Shown here piece by piece: positions 7,581 to 17,209 of a stretch of DNA of 32,087 nucleotides. The position numbers and the translations under genes are program-made. Each line of letters opens with the position of its first letter. Positions within the stretch are counted from its first letter, which is position 1. Source of the stretch: Chara braunii (taxonomy: Eukaryota > Streptophyta > Charophyceae > Charales > Characeae); the NCBI GenBank assembly GCA_003427395.1, contig BFEA01000055.1:1952218-1984304 (forward strand), read 5' to 3'. Below the pieces are notes generated by a model. It ran no database searches. It was not told the DNA's origin and saw nothing but the letters and a program-made list of their open reading frames with translations.

Positions 7581-10304
7581 TTAGCAACTCCTGCTGGAGA
7601 TCAGGACTTTCCTTGGGATCTCAGAGCGGATCGATGTGTTCTGGTCAATGCGGTGTAGGTAGCTACAAATCACGGCGCTCTTCTGTTTTTTACTTCCCCA
7701 GGAATAAAATGATTGCCCATTTTGGATAAGCAGCCGATCCGTCGACCAAATCCTCGATTTATTACGGGAAAGTTGGACACTGCCAACGAAAGGAAAAGTT
7801 TGCTTGGCTCTGATCTCACATCCCAAAAATTCTAAGGTACCAGAGCCGTCATCCGTTCTCTTCAGTGACAGGTTCCTCGGATAACAGTTACTCAGTGCAT
7901 CAAAGATCAAGGCTCTCGTCTCCTCCCTTCTACTGGAGATGACCAACAACACGTCATCAATCAGTCGTAGTGCCCCAAAACATTTGTTCGTCGGCCCCAA
8001 CGTGCAGACCATTTGGTACTCCGAATAGGCACACATAATGCATGCAATCGGAGGGCTCATGCTCTTACCCATAGGTACACCAACAATTTGCTTCAGCAAC
8101 ACTCCTGTCGCAAAACAGTAGGTGTGTTCTACTTCCAGATGGACAAATTTCCTGATGTCCATCAGATTTATCCGTTTCCAATGGTCAGCACCCGTAGTCA
8201 AACCAAAGGACGAGCCCTTACCGCGAGTATTTACTCGCACAAAACCCAGGTCTTTCTCAGAGAAATGATTGATGATCCAATCAATAGAGTTCAGTAAAAT
8301 ATCGTGAGGCAACTTACTGAACATTTCTTTGACGTCAAAGGAATAAACACTCACCACACGCTCACCTTCTAATCTGCCCAACTTCCGGTTCAACATACCC
8401 AATCGTTTCGTAAGTTCCGAAACTGAACGTAGGTTGAAATGCCAACCACTAGGTACGTTATACAGCAAGTGATTCAACGCACGACTCATCAACCTGGCAG
8501 TTCGAATCGTGGGTTCTTTAAATGAAGGACAGATCGGTCGAAAACGACTCAGATCTTTCTGCTTGGGGATTACATAAGCTGCACCAAAACTACCATTCCC
8601 ATCCCCTTGCACAACTTTGCTCAAATCCAAACGCCGCAAATCTTCCTTCACTTCCCTCAAAGCTTGTCTTTCACCATAGCACACAATTTGATAACCGGGA
8701 TTACACACAAAGGTCTGCATCATTGCATTGAAATAGATGCCAGCACACATCACAATTGATTCCCCCGAATTCCTATCTACTGGGGCAACAACAAGACCAC
8801 CCAGCCGATCTTTAAGAGCCTCTACATCCGACATGTCCAAACAAGGGGAATAACAGTCACCACTGGTAACGCAGGAAGACAAGTCGTAAGAACAACTGGG
8901 CACACGACTGCCTGCATTTCTCCAGTTCCTGAAGCCAGCACAGAGTTCCTCACGGAGTAGTTGCAACCTGTTAGTCACCCCAACTTTAGGGATATTGTTA
9001 GAATTCGCCAATAGTGGGTGCATGTCTGCTACCTCACTTAGGCGAAATGTCACATGTCCGTTCACATGCGAAAACGACAAACCTAAACAATTACAGGTAA
9101 GCACACCTTGAGTAGATGCTACTCGATGGTTGTGCACAGTATCGGCAATCGTGGGATTCTTAGTCCCTACGATGCGAATCTTCCGACGTGCTCGATGCAA
9201 GAAGCACAAAGGTAAGTCACAGGTCATCAACATGTCATTGACTATTTTTCTTACTTCAGAGATCACCACCCGATCATCAAACTTGATACGAAAAGTCAAA
9301 TCGCAGGATAGGCTCAAATTGAACCGATCCAGAAAACAACGTGAAACTAGCCTTCGCAGGTACTTCCTTGTAGATTTCCTAGAAAAATCTTTAATCACTC
9401 TGTAAACTCTCAGTATTGCTCTCATCCCCCATTTATATAAATCAAACAACTTCTTTGGATTGCGTAAGATGCCAATCAAGATTTGTTTCAAGAATTTGCA
9501 CTTCGCTTTCCATTTCACAATATGTACAAGCTCAAAATCCCCACCCTGTTCCAGTAGTTGTTTACAATCTTTCAACTGTCGGCAACCCGAAAAACATTTC
9601 ACCTTTGTCTCCCCAAGGGAACAAAGAACCCGATGATTCCCAGTACTCGAGGAATCATCCAAAAAAGCATAGAGATCGATAAACTCCAGGTTTTGCTCAG
9701 CGCAACGAAAACGCACCGAGTTAACGCTGCTGCTAACAACCCCCGCTTGCTTACCTTTGGCCCGACATCTTTCCTTCCTACTGAGCCGATTCTTCCCCAC
9801 CTTACCCAACTTCCTCTTCGTTCCCGCCGTATTCAAATAAGGAGACCACCGACTTATGTATAGTCCTTCAAGAACGTTTAAATCCTTTCCCTCGAACGTG
9901 TCCACAGGAAGTAGTACGTAATTCCCGAAGCCAAAGGAGGAGATCCAACGATGGAAGTGTGACTGGGTTCGCTTACGAACGACGTACAGATGCTTTCGCC
10001 ATCTGGTATCACAAGAGCGAACTGACTTAACTACGTAGCATAACTTATAGTAAGGAGACACAACAATATACACCACACCCGTACGACGTAAAAAATCAAT
10101 ACCATAGATAGTGTACAGTCTCAACCATGACTCCTCATATTTCCCCAACCACTTTACTGACTTCGTCAACATCAAGAGAAGAACTATCAAACGCATGAGA
10201 AATTCAATTCGTCCATCGACATACAACTGAGAGCATCGTAGGCTAGTACCTGCAAAGATCCATCCAGGCAGTAGTGGGGATCCCACATCACTCCTGTGTA
10301 TCAC
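7581..10304 (-). CDS. GIY-YIG endonuclease-reverse transcriptase (Penelope-like ORF2)
   Basis: 907 codons. Residues 76-160 form the GIY-YIG nuclease: VVYI with Tyr79, Tyr90 in CYVVKS, Arg101 or Arg103 in RWRKHL, Glu146 in LEGLYI and Asn158 in YLNT, so every expected catalytic position is filled. Cys404-Asn-Cys406 is a CxC linker. 'LVVAPVDRNSGESIV' (504-518) matches the PxDxNxG block seen before the fingers of Penelope-type RTs. The RT covers about 576-860: YVIPKQKDLSRFRPIC, FDVKEMFSKLP (Asp657), VGVPMGKSMSPP, RLIDDVLLV (Asp783, Asp784) and LEFLGCEI. It would nick DNA and prime reverse transcription there. The first codon is GTG; the first ATG is codon 37 (10196), still ahead of the nuclease, so that is a likely start unless it is reached by frameshift from ORF1. 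Near codon 898 the thumb appears to switch frame, continuing to about 7477. Confidence 0.88.
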   Translation of the reverse strand: MIHRSDVGSPLLPGWIFAGTSLRCSQLYVDGRIEFLMRLIVLLLMLTKSVKWLGKYEESWLRLYTIYGIDFLRRTGVVYIVVSPYYKLCYVVKSVRSCDTRWRKHLYVVRKRTQSHFHRWISSFGFGNYVLLPVDTFEGKDLNVLEGLYISRWSPYLNTAGTKRKLGKVGKNRLSRKERCRAKGKQAGVVSSSVNSVRFRCAEQNLEFIDLYAFLDDSSSTGNHRVLCSLGETKVKCFSGCRQLKDCKQLLEQGGDFELVHIVKWKAKCKFLKQILIGILRNPKKLFDLYKWGMRAILRVYRVIKDFSRKSTRKYLRRLVSRCFLDRFNLSLSCDLTFRIKFDDRVVISEVRKIVNDMLMTCDLPLCFLHRARRKIRIVGTKNPTIADTVHNHRVASTQGVLTCNCLGLSFSHVNGHVTFRLSEVADMHPLLANSNNIPKVGVTNRLQLLREELCAGFRNWRNAGSRVPSCSYDLSSCVTSGDCYSPCLDMSDVEALKDRLGGLVVAPVDRNSGESIVMCAGIYFNAMMQTFVCNPGYQIVCYGERQALREVKEDLRRLDLSKVVQGDGNGSFGAAYVIPKQKDLSRFRPICPSFKEPTIRTARLMSRALNHLLYNVPSGWHFNLRSVSELTKRLGMLNRKLGRLEGERVVSVYSFDVKEMFSKLPHDILLNSIDWIINHFSEKDLGFVRVNTRGKGSSFGLTTGADHWKRINLMDIRKFVHLEVEHTYCFATGVLLKQIVGVPMGKSMSPPIACIMCAYSEYQMVCTLGPTNKCFGALRLIDDVLLVISSRREETRALIFDALSNCYPRNLSLKRTDDGSGTLEFLGCEIRAKQTFPFVGSVQLSRNKSRIWSTDRLLIQNGQSFYSWGSKKQKSAVICSYLHRIDQNTSIRSEIPRKVLISSRSC

Positions 10305-11508
10305 CAGAGGCGCTGACGCCGACGTCAGTTGAATCGGCGATGCGAATCACCTCCGCTTGTGGAGGTACGTTGGCATGCTGTTGAGCTCGATGCTCCGCCA
10401 AGTCGAAAATTGCATCCACCTTTCCGGTGTAGGGAATACCTTCATCCTTGCAGAACCTTTGCAGCTCATTGGCGCTGCAGCCCTTCAATTCATGCATGAT
10501 TGAATCACGATAACGTAATCGTGCGAGAACCCGGCTGGCAGGGGTCATCCTTCCGCTTGGTGGAGTCTTCTTATTACCTGACTTCGTTAGTTTCGAAAGC
10601 CGAGTCCTCACCGGAGTCTTCTTCTTCGCTGAGATTGGAGTACGAAACCTCTCCGACCGTGCTCGAGTCATTGGCACCATCGCTTTCCCCGTCTTTCCTG
10701 TCGCACCTCGAGGGGTTCGCTTTGGCGGGAGTTCCATAAGAGGACTGTTTTCTAAGGCCACGCCAGTCTCCCGTTTCCTCTTTTTCGTGATACATAGTCT
10801 GCTGGCCTTAGCACTCAACTCCTGCGTCACACTCGTGTCGCTGCCTTCTTCACTCCCTTCGGATTGACTATCACTCCCGGTTTGGTACACGACCTTCTTC
10901 TTACCCTTCGCGTCAATTCGTCCGCCAGTTAACGTCGGTAGGACTTTGGTTTTCCACTGATTAATCCAGTCATCTTTGATTTCGTTCATCATCAGTGCAG
11001 CGTGCATTGTAACGTCTTTCTTCATCTCGGCACGTAGTGTAGCTTCTTGTCTCGCCTTCTCTTTCTTCTTTCGCTTCTTCTCTGCTCGACGAAATTCCTC
11101 TTGCGCTCTCCTCGCCTCTTCCTCTTCCTGCCGGCGTAACTCCTCCTCCTTCTCTTTCTCACGTTCCAACTTGCGTCTGGCTTTGTCCGCTTTCTTTTCT
11201 TGCATTGTTTCAAAGTGTTCCTTGATCGATTTAAATCCCTTAGCCAGCTCTACGACTTTGTCACGCAGCTCAGGATCCTTCCTCGGTGGCGAGTACTCTC
11301 TTCGAAAATCTTGTCGCCTTGAGTCAGATGACGTGGACGGCCGGCTGACCTGCCGACGATCCCGATGGGGGCATTGATTTGCGTAATGCCCCTACTCCTC
11401 GCAATTAAAGCATACGACCGGCCTTCGATACGGCCTCCATTCCTTCTCATCCCTTCTTCCATGGTCACGGTCACCTTCCTCACAACGGTCGGAACTACGG
11501 TCACGACC
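10288..11508 (-). CDS. Gag-like ORF1: CCHC knuckle, coiled coil, SAP-like motif; one internal TAG
   Basis: One continuous minus-strand frame from the gap edge to the TGA at 10288-10290. At 11371-11412 it spells a CX2CX4HX4C zinc knuckle (CFNC..GHYANQC), but the codon before GH is TAG (11392-11394). An Arg/Asp/Glu-rich stretch precedes it. After the knuckle come about 60 residues, then a Lys/Glu coiled coil of about 66 residues from Met 11205, a KKRKR basic signal (codons 141-145 from that Met), a Lys/Pro/Thr-rich stretch, and a SAP-like helix-turn-helix at codons 235-275 (NELQRFCKDEGIPYTGKVDA). Likely role, by analogy with retroelement ORF1 proteins, is binding and packaging element RNA. It overlaps ORF2 by 17 bases, ORF2 lying in the +1 frame. 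The N-terminus is lost in the gap. Confidence 0.75.
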
Positions 11509-12130
11509 NNNNNNNNNNNNNNNNNNNNNNNNNNNNNNNNNNNNNNNNNNNNNNNNNNNNNNNNNNNNNNNNNNNNNNNNNNNNNNNNNNNNNNNNNNNN
11601 NNNNNNNNNNNNNNNNNNNNNNNNNNNNNNNNNNNNNNNNNNNNNNNNNNNNNNNNNNNNNNNNNNNNNNNNNNNNNNNNNNNNNNNNNNNNNNNNNNNN
11701 NNNNNNNNNNNNNNNNNNNNNNNNNNNNNNNNNNNNNNNNNNNNNNNNNNNNNNNNNNNNNNNNNNNNNNNNNNNNNNNNNNNNNNNNNNNNNNNNNNNN
11801 NNNNNNNNNNNNNNNNNNNNNNNNNNNNNNNNNNNNNNNNNNNNNNNNNNNNNNNNNNNNNNNNNNNNNNNNNNNNNNNNNNNNNNNNNNNNNNNNNNNN
11901 NNNNNNNNNNNNNNNNNNNNNNNNNNNNNNNNNNNNNNNNNNNNNNNNNNNNNNNNNNNNNNNNNNNNNNNNNNNNNNNNNNNNNNNNNNNNNNNNNNNN
12001 NNNNNNNNNNNNNNNNNNNNNNNNNNNNNNNNNNNNNNNNNNNNNNNNNNNNNNNNNNNNNNNNNNNNNNNNNNNNNNNNNNNNNNNNNNNNNNNNNNNN
12101 NNNNNNNNNNNNNNNNNNNNNNNNNNNNNN
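11509..12130. other. Assembly gap (622 N)
   Basis: An unbroken run of N. It hides the N-terminal part of ORF1 and the element's 5' end. Open frames of about 270-300 codons that span it are artefacts. Confidence 0.99.
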
Positions 12131-12576
12131 AAAAAAAAAAAAAAAAAAAAAAGGTATGGTCCACGGACAGTGTCTACGTCCACTTTGCAGTTCCCCACTA
12201 CCACGAGTCCCAAGTGCCCCTTCTTTTTTTTTCTTTTTTTTTTAACTCAGCTCATTTGATTAAGCACTGAAAGAGAGAGGCCAAGAATATTCAACCAACA
12301 CCCCGGAAGAACTTGAAGAAGACAAAAACAATACTGCCAGTGGGGCCTTTACCCAGCTTAGGTGCAAGCCTTAGTGAATAATCCAGGGACGGAAATGGCC
12401 AAATCCAAACTGCTTCCCTGTTGCCCTAATACCACACAATCCTGGGAACCTTCTTTTTATTCTCAACCAATTGTTTGTTTTTTTTTCTCTCTCAATTATG
12501 TTATATTTTTCTTTCAAATCTTTTTTTTTTTTTTCAATCCCAAATTTTCAGCATCTTTCAATTATTTCAGTTCACC
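12131..12576. other. Gap edge poly-A and unannotated sequence
   Basis: A run of 22 A begins right at the gap (12131-12152). T-rich tracts lie at 12222-12243 and 12475-12535. The phrase 'caaccaattgttt' occurs at 12464 and again at 12651. No gene is recognised. Confidence 0.5.
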
Positions 12577-13123
12577 TTCACTACCTACCTACCACTACTG
12601 TTAAGCATACAGGGGACCCCTGCGAAGAGACTGCGATCATAGGGGATGTTCAACCAATTGTTTACTTCCCCCCTCCTAAAAAAAAAAAAAGTTGGCATGT
12701 CTTTAACAAGCTTTAGGCATGCATTAAAAAACAAAACGCCTCCGCTTAAATGCACCACACTCTTAGGAGGACCCTACCTGAGTATTAGTAAGGTCTTCAA
12801 CCAACACGGGTCTGAGTGCACGTGTAAGTGGGTTGTTTGTGGTGTGTGCGGGAGTGTTAACTTTAGACACTACTGTTACGCAGTGGGGGTGGGGGAAGAT
12901 GGAAAGGGAGGTACAATTACTAACAAATGCTCGGTCCTTGTATTAGTCGGGCCCCTTCCAGCAGCCCGGACCCTGCACCCTAAATGCAAGGGCAAAGGGT
13001 CAAACATGTCGTTACCTCTCTCCAATAAGAGAGGTAACCTCCCTTCACCGAAAAGAGGTAGAAAGCCATGCGTGCAGGGGTCCCATGTATAGCCTTAGGA
13101 GTAGCGGTAGGTAGGTAGTGAAA
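12577..13123. mobile_element. 547-bp element with ~48-bp terminal inverted repeats
   Basis: The left end (12577-12623) begins 'ttcactacctacctaccact' and runs to 'ggggacccctgc'. The right end (13074-13123), reverse complemented, begins 'tttcactacctacctaccgc' and runs to 'gggacccctgc'. A perfect 10-bp hairpin (gttacctctc, loop of 8) lies at 13011-13038. No open frame is convincing, so it is non-autonomous. A related copy starts at 19929 in the opposite orientation. Similar 'tttcactacctacctacc' without the rest occurs at 18546. Confidence 0.75.
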
Positions 13124-13388
13124 GAAAGATATGTTCCATGACATGGGAGAACGCCAGTTAAAAATAAGTTAGGTGAGAGAAAAATAGATGGTTGTCTCCC
13201 GATGAGAAAAAGACAACTTCTTAAAAAAAATAAAATTGGGCCATCGCCAGAATACGACTTATTCGGATAAATCTCGTCCCGGTCACGCTCATATTCATTC
13301 ATAAAACTCCTCAAGCGTGAAAGTTGTCAGTTTTGTGTCCGCGACTGACACAAATCACAAAAAAATATATCCATAGATAACGAATATA
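13124..13388. other. No gene recognised
   Basis: Short AT-rich spacer between two inverted-repeat elements; the open minus-strand frame of 89 codons matches nothing known to me. Confidence 0.4.
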
Positions 13389-13510
13389 GGGCACCGCCAC
13401 ACCATTCTCGAAATATGCAAATGAGAATGAACCTCCTCATAGAACAAGGTCAGATCCACTGCCCACATTTTTGTTTTTTTTACATTTCTCAAGTGGTGCA
13501 TCGGCGCTCA
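13389..13510. mobile_element. 122-bp TIR element (copy C of the U6-insert family)
   Basis: Begins 'gggcaccgccacaccattct' with 'cgaaatatgcaaatgagaat' following, and ends 'aagtggtgcatcggcgctca'. TA flanks it on both sides (13387-13388 and 13511-13512), as in copy A. The internal 'gaatgaacctcctcatagaa' aligns with 'gagtgaatcttctgctagaa' of copy A. Confidence 0.7.
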
Positions 13511-13769
13511 TAAACGCCTATCGGTTCACCCCTAAATTGTTGAAATATAGTTCTTTGATTCGAATCCGGAACCATATCAGCACAATAAAAGTAGTAATAG
13601 GCCTAGCTCAGTTGGTACACCCATGAAATATTTTAAATTCAGATGCAATCAAACTAATTCTAAATGAATTACCTAACTAGGGTTCGTCAACTCAATTATG
13701 ATATATCAAGGCCATTGCCCTTCTTAAATGATTACATAGACCGTGATTATATCTTCATCCCTCCAACTT
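13511..13769. other. Spacer with tRNA-like fragments
   Basis: Contains 'gattcgaatcc' (13559-13569), like a B box, and 'tagctcagttggta' (13605-13618), like an A box, but in reversed order. Stems do not form properly, so no tRNA is called. Confidence 0.4.
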
Positions 13770-13897
13770 TGAGTCTCGCCACACCACTCTCGGAATGTGA
13801 AAAAAACAAATTAAAAATACGGTGGGTGCATCAGGCTATGTTATAGGGGGAAGTTCATTCTTATTTTGCAAATTTCAAGAAAGGTGTGGTGATGCCC
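13770..13897. mobile_element. 128-bp TIR element, inverted (copy D)
   Basis: Read on the minus strand it begins 'gggcatcaccacacctttct' followed by 'tgaaatttgcaaaataagaa', and ends 'gagagtggtgtggcgagact'. Internal 'gaatgaacttccccctataa' matches copy C. It lies opposite in orientation to its neighbours and lacks a clear TA duplication. Confidence 0.65.
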
Positions 13898-14220
13898 TTT
13901 TTGTTTTTCCCCCATTTCATTTATCCCTCCAAGTAGGATGTCCGTAATGCTTTGTACTATGTTCAAGTCCCTATCGAAAAATTGACACTAAGGACATACT
14001 CACATGAGGACAAAAATCTCAAAATTTTTAGGCATTTCACTAAGCCGATTTGGGACTTTAGGTCCTCATGCGGTCACACGGATGAACTTCGAAGTTGCGG
14101 CCCTGACACTTCGTCCTCGGGGCGAGTGTGCACAGTCACATGGGTGAGGACAAAAAAAGTAGACGTTTTTTTTGTTTTTTACCTGACAAACAATGTGTGG
14201 GCCTTTGCTATAATGCACAT

Positions 14221-14344
14221 GAGCCACACTGCACTACTCTCCAAATGCGCAAAATTAGACTGAATCTACCGCTAGAACATGGAAAGATACATGTCTTTTT
14301 TTAATTTTTTTTGCATGTGGAGAGTAGTGTTGCGAGGTCCGTCA
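14221..14344. mobile_element. 124-bp TIR element (copy B)
   Basis: Left end 'ctgcactactctccaaatgc' and right end 'gcatgtggagagtagtgttg' pair as inverted repeats. The internal 'ctagaacatggaaagataca' is nearly identical to 'ctagaagatggaaagataca' in copy A, the closest pair in the family. Outer boundaries are approximate. Confidence 0.72.
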
Positions 14345-17209
14345 GCATACCTCCGCTTCAGTGCACTCCTGTAGAGAAGTGAAAATCTAATTCAGCATCC
14401 AACCGCCCGTCGAGTTGTTTGGTAGGCTGTTTTTTTCATCAGCAACATTTTGCGATTTGGTAACATTGGAAAGAAAAAAACAATGACATTTAAGTTCACC
14501 TCTAGAGGTGGTTTCAAAAAGGATCCTCCCGCGGTCCAGCAGGCAACTGACAAAAGGGTTACCATTTAAGGCATTTGAGTTGCGGGCCTCTCCAATGTCA
14601 CCTGAAGACTGCCTAAAATTTTGGTATTCAAGGTCATCAGGTCCCCTTATGAGTATGTCGTGAGACCAATGAGGTTAGCTCAGTTAGGTAGAAGTTTAAT
14701 TTATTTGCGGCGTGCCCCGCTGATGGCTAACTTACCCTATCACGCCCCTTTGACAACGATTGAAGTTTCCGAAAGACCCCTAGCATTGTTTGTGCCTGAA
14801 ATATGTTCAATATACCCCTGGTCGTGTTAGTAAAACCCAGGGAGGGTGACGCGTGTTGTTTGCTGAAGTCAGGGGCAACAATGTCTGTTACCCACCGCGC
14901 TCACTTCAGGGATCCTTAGTGACTCAACAGCATGAGGGAATAATGTTGACCTGTCGCATCCCATTTCTGAGTATTGGACATTAATATTATCATGGTTGTT
15001 ATGATGGAAAAAAAATAAGTAAAACAAAGAGTTCTTTAGACCCACAAATCTTAGTTATGAGTTGAGATTTTTCTCACTCTCGTCCTTGTAAGATCTTAAG
15101 CTTGCAGGGTTAAATTTAAAATCGATTGAAAATAAAAAATGACTTTAATTATACATGAAAAAAACATATCATTTATGCAATTAATATTCATTCTGATTCA
15201 ATGTTACTCTACACCTTTTGAAGAAGTTGATCAGCGATCTAACACAAGTGAAGTCAATGACATAGCTTCAAGTCGAAGAGAAATTCTGAATTTTTTCAAA
15301 CTCACTTGTTTGAGTTTTCACTTTCACATTCCCACACAGTCACACGTCACCCGTTGGCTGTGAGGTTGCAAAAAACTTACATGAACAACTCCGTTATTTC
15401 TAGCACCCAGGGCTTACGGGGCTCTTCCCTGCGAGACTCAGATCTACAGCGGTTAAGGGTGTTTACCATACCAGCATGCCTCGTACAATATTGAGTGAAA
15501 TTCAACGTTCCTGGACGTTTTTGTAAGTCATGTTTTCCCTACATATTTTTCTACTCCCTCTAACTTGTGTCGATGTTAGTTCCCAGTCCTTTCTCTAACT
15601 CCACAACAGCAAAGGAATTACCCCACTTTTGTGAATGAAAACACCACAATAAACTTTTATGTCTAAATCGAGATCATGACGTTTGCTCGCCCTTGCTCCT
15701 TGAGAAAAGGGAGAGAGTCGTCGACTACTCTTCATATATTGTGCAAAGTTAATAAGAGTGACAAACCGGTTGCTGGTTGATTGTTTGATATACGACTCGG
15801 AGATAACTCAGACCTTCCGACGATTAGTTAAAACCCTGCTAAAAACAATCCGTTGATGTTGTTATCTTCGAAAAGTGAATAAATCGAACACAAGATGTGA
15901 CTAGGAGATCATAAACACCTTTTACCTTGGACGAAGCATGTTGCGGCCAACATACCCATAAGGAGTGACGATAGGGTATGAGATACGGTGACTGCAAATT
16001 ACTACATGTAGCTTAACTAACTCTATCTTTGGTGGAGTGGAAGAAATGCCCTCTGAAATCCACACTGCCGCACAGGATTGTCTCACGATGATAACCTTAC
16101 TCGAGTACTCCTTATCATTCCCTCCATCCCATTGGCAATTGTCGCTCTTCAAGTCAGGTACGCAGGGCAAACGAATTAAATACATATGTAATGATTCCTC
16201 TTACTTCCTCCTTATGAGTCTTTGCCTGATCGCACATGTTATTTGTTTCTCTCATCTCTCACCCCTCCTTGTCGTTCTCTCCGACCTTTCTTTTCCTGCA
16301 AACTATCGTCTCTCCTTTTTTACTCTCATTTTGATTTTTCGTCTTGTAGTTATGCACATTTTTTCTTTACTCACTCGTTCCTAGAGTTATTTTGAGCATG
16401 TTCTAGCCCGTCGCTTTGACGTGACTCGAGCTCTCGCTTGTTCTTTACTCATATTTTCCCCCTCTCTTCCTCTTTTATCCCTTCTCTCTTTTCTTTCTTT
16501 GGTCCTTTATATCTCTTTCTTCAATTGGGTCCTCTTTCGCCCCTATCCGACCAGGAGGTCTTACACTCGACCCCTGACTATGTTATTCACACCAGCTTAT
16601 ATGAACTGTGGTCAGATAGTCGCCCAATTGCTTTCAATTAGACCTCTACGTTGCGGGCGATCCCACTTCTCATTTTTTTTTCTCTTTTCTCTCTCGACGC
16701 TCTCTTCCTCTAACTATCTCACTCCTCGTCGATCCTCTCTCTATTTTTTTTTCTTCATTTTCCTTACCTTCGTTCATCCTTCTCCTTCCTGCTTTGGTCT
16801 ACTCACTTCCTGGTCACTCGCATGTCCTCGCCTGCATACATATAAGCTCGCACGGGAGAGCTCACTTGAGAGCTCATTAGCACGAGTTGCGCCTCTCTAT
16901 CTAGATGTTAGCACGAGCTGCATCTCTTTATCTCGCCAACTCTCTCTCTCTGTCATTATGTCTCGCTCACTTGTTTCACTTTCACTTCATGTTCACGCAT
17001 CTCAACGAGCTTTGCTCATTTCAACCTGCATGTTTACCTATTCGTCCAGTCGTACTCGAGTGCAAGGAATCTGGTTACATTGACGCCAAGTGCAAACCCG
17101 TTACCATGCACCTCCAGTTCATGACATCTCACATATCACCTCAAGTCTGCTCTTCCGAAATCACGTACTTCATTGTTTGTCCAAGTATGCTTGCACGCAC
17201 GACTTCGCC
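14345..17209. other. Gene-poor stretch
   Basis: I see no supportable gene. 14672-14690 'ggttagctcagttaggtaga' resembles a tRNA A box without the rest. 16220-17000 is strongly pyrimidine-rich on the + strand (CTC, TTC runs), giving Ser/Leu/Phe-rich frames of up to 220 codons that I take to be compositional. The minus frame 15922-16185 (87 codons) has mixed composition but no recognised motif. Confidence 0.45.

Larger units (their letters stand above)
7477..11508 (-). mobile_element. Penelope-like element with permuted domains (Chlamys/Naiad type)
   Basis: Two overlapping minus-strand frames: ORF1 (CCHC knuckle, coiled coil, SAP-like motif) then ORF2 (GIY-YIG endonuclease, CxC linker, reverse transcriptase). 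Ordinary Penelope elements carry GIY-YIG after the RT. N-terminal GIY-YIG joined to RT by a CxC motif defines the Chlamys/Naiad group, with Chlamys known from green algae, spike mosses and slime molds. The 5' end is lost in the assembly gap at 11509, so pseudo-LTRs cannot be checked. A TAG in ORF1 and a frameshift near the ORF2 end indicate a defective copy. Confidence 0.8.

Noticed and set aside
11250-12270. Open frames of about 270-300 codons over the gap
   Set aside because: They consist mostly of N; only the 11371-11508 part of the minus frame carries real sequence, and it is described under ORF1.
13556-13625. Circularly permuted tRNA gene (B box before A box)
   Set aside because: The T stem has a mismatch at the conserved G53-C61 position and the D stem cannot pair, so no cloverleaf forms.
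14672-14700. tRNA 5' half
   Set aside because: Only an A-box-like phrase; no anticodon arm, T arm or acceptor partner.
15922-16185. 87-codon minus-strand frame as a gene
   Set aside because: Mixed composition but no recognised motif, splice context or homologous copy in the window.
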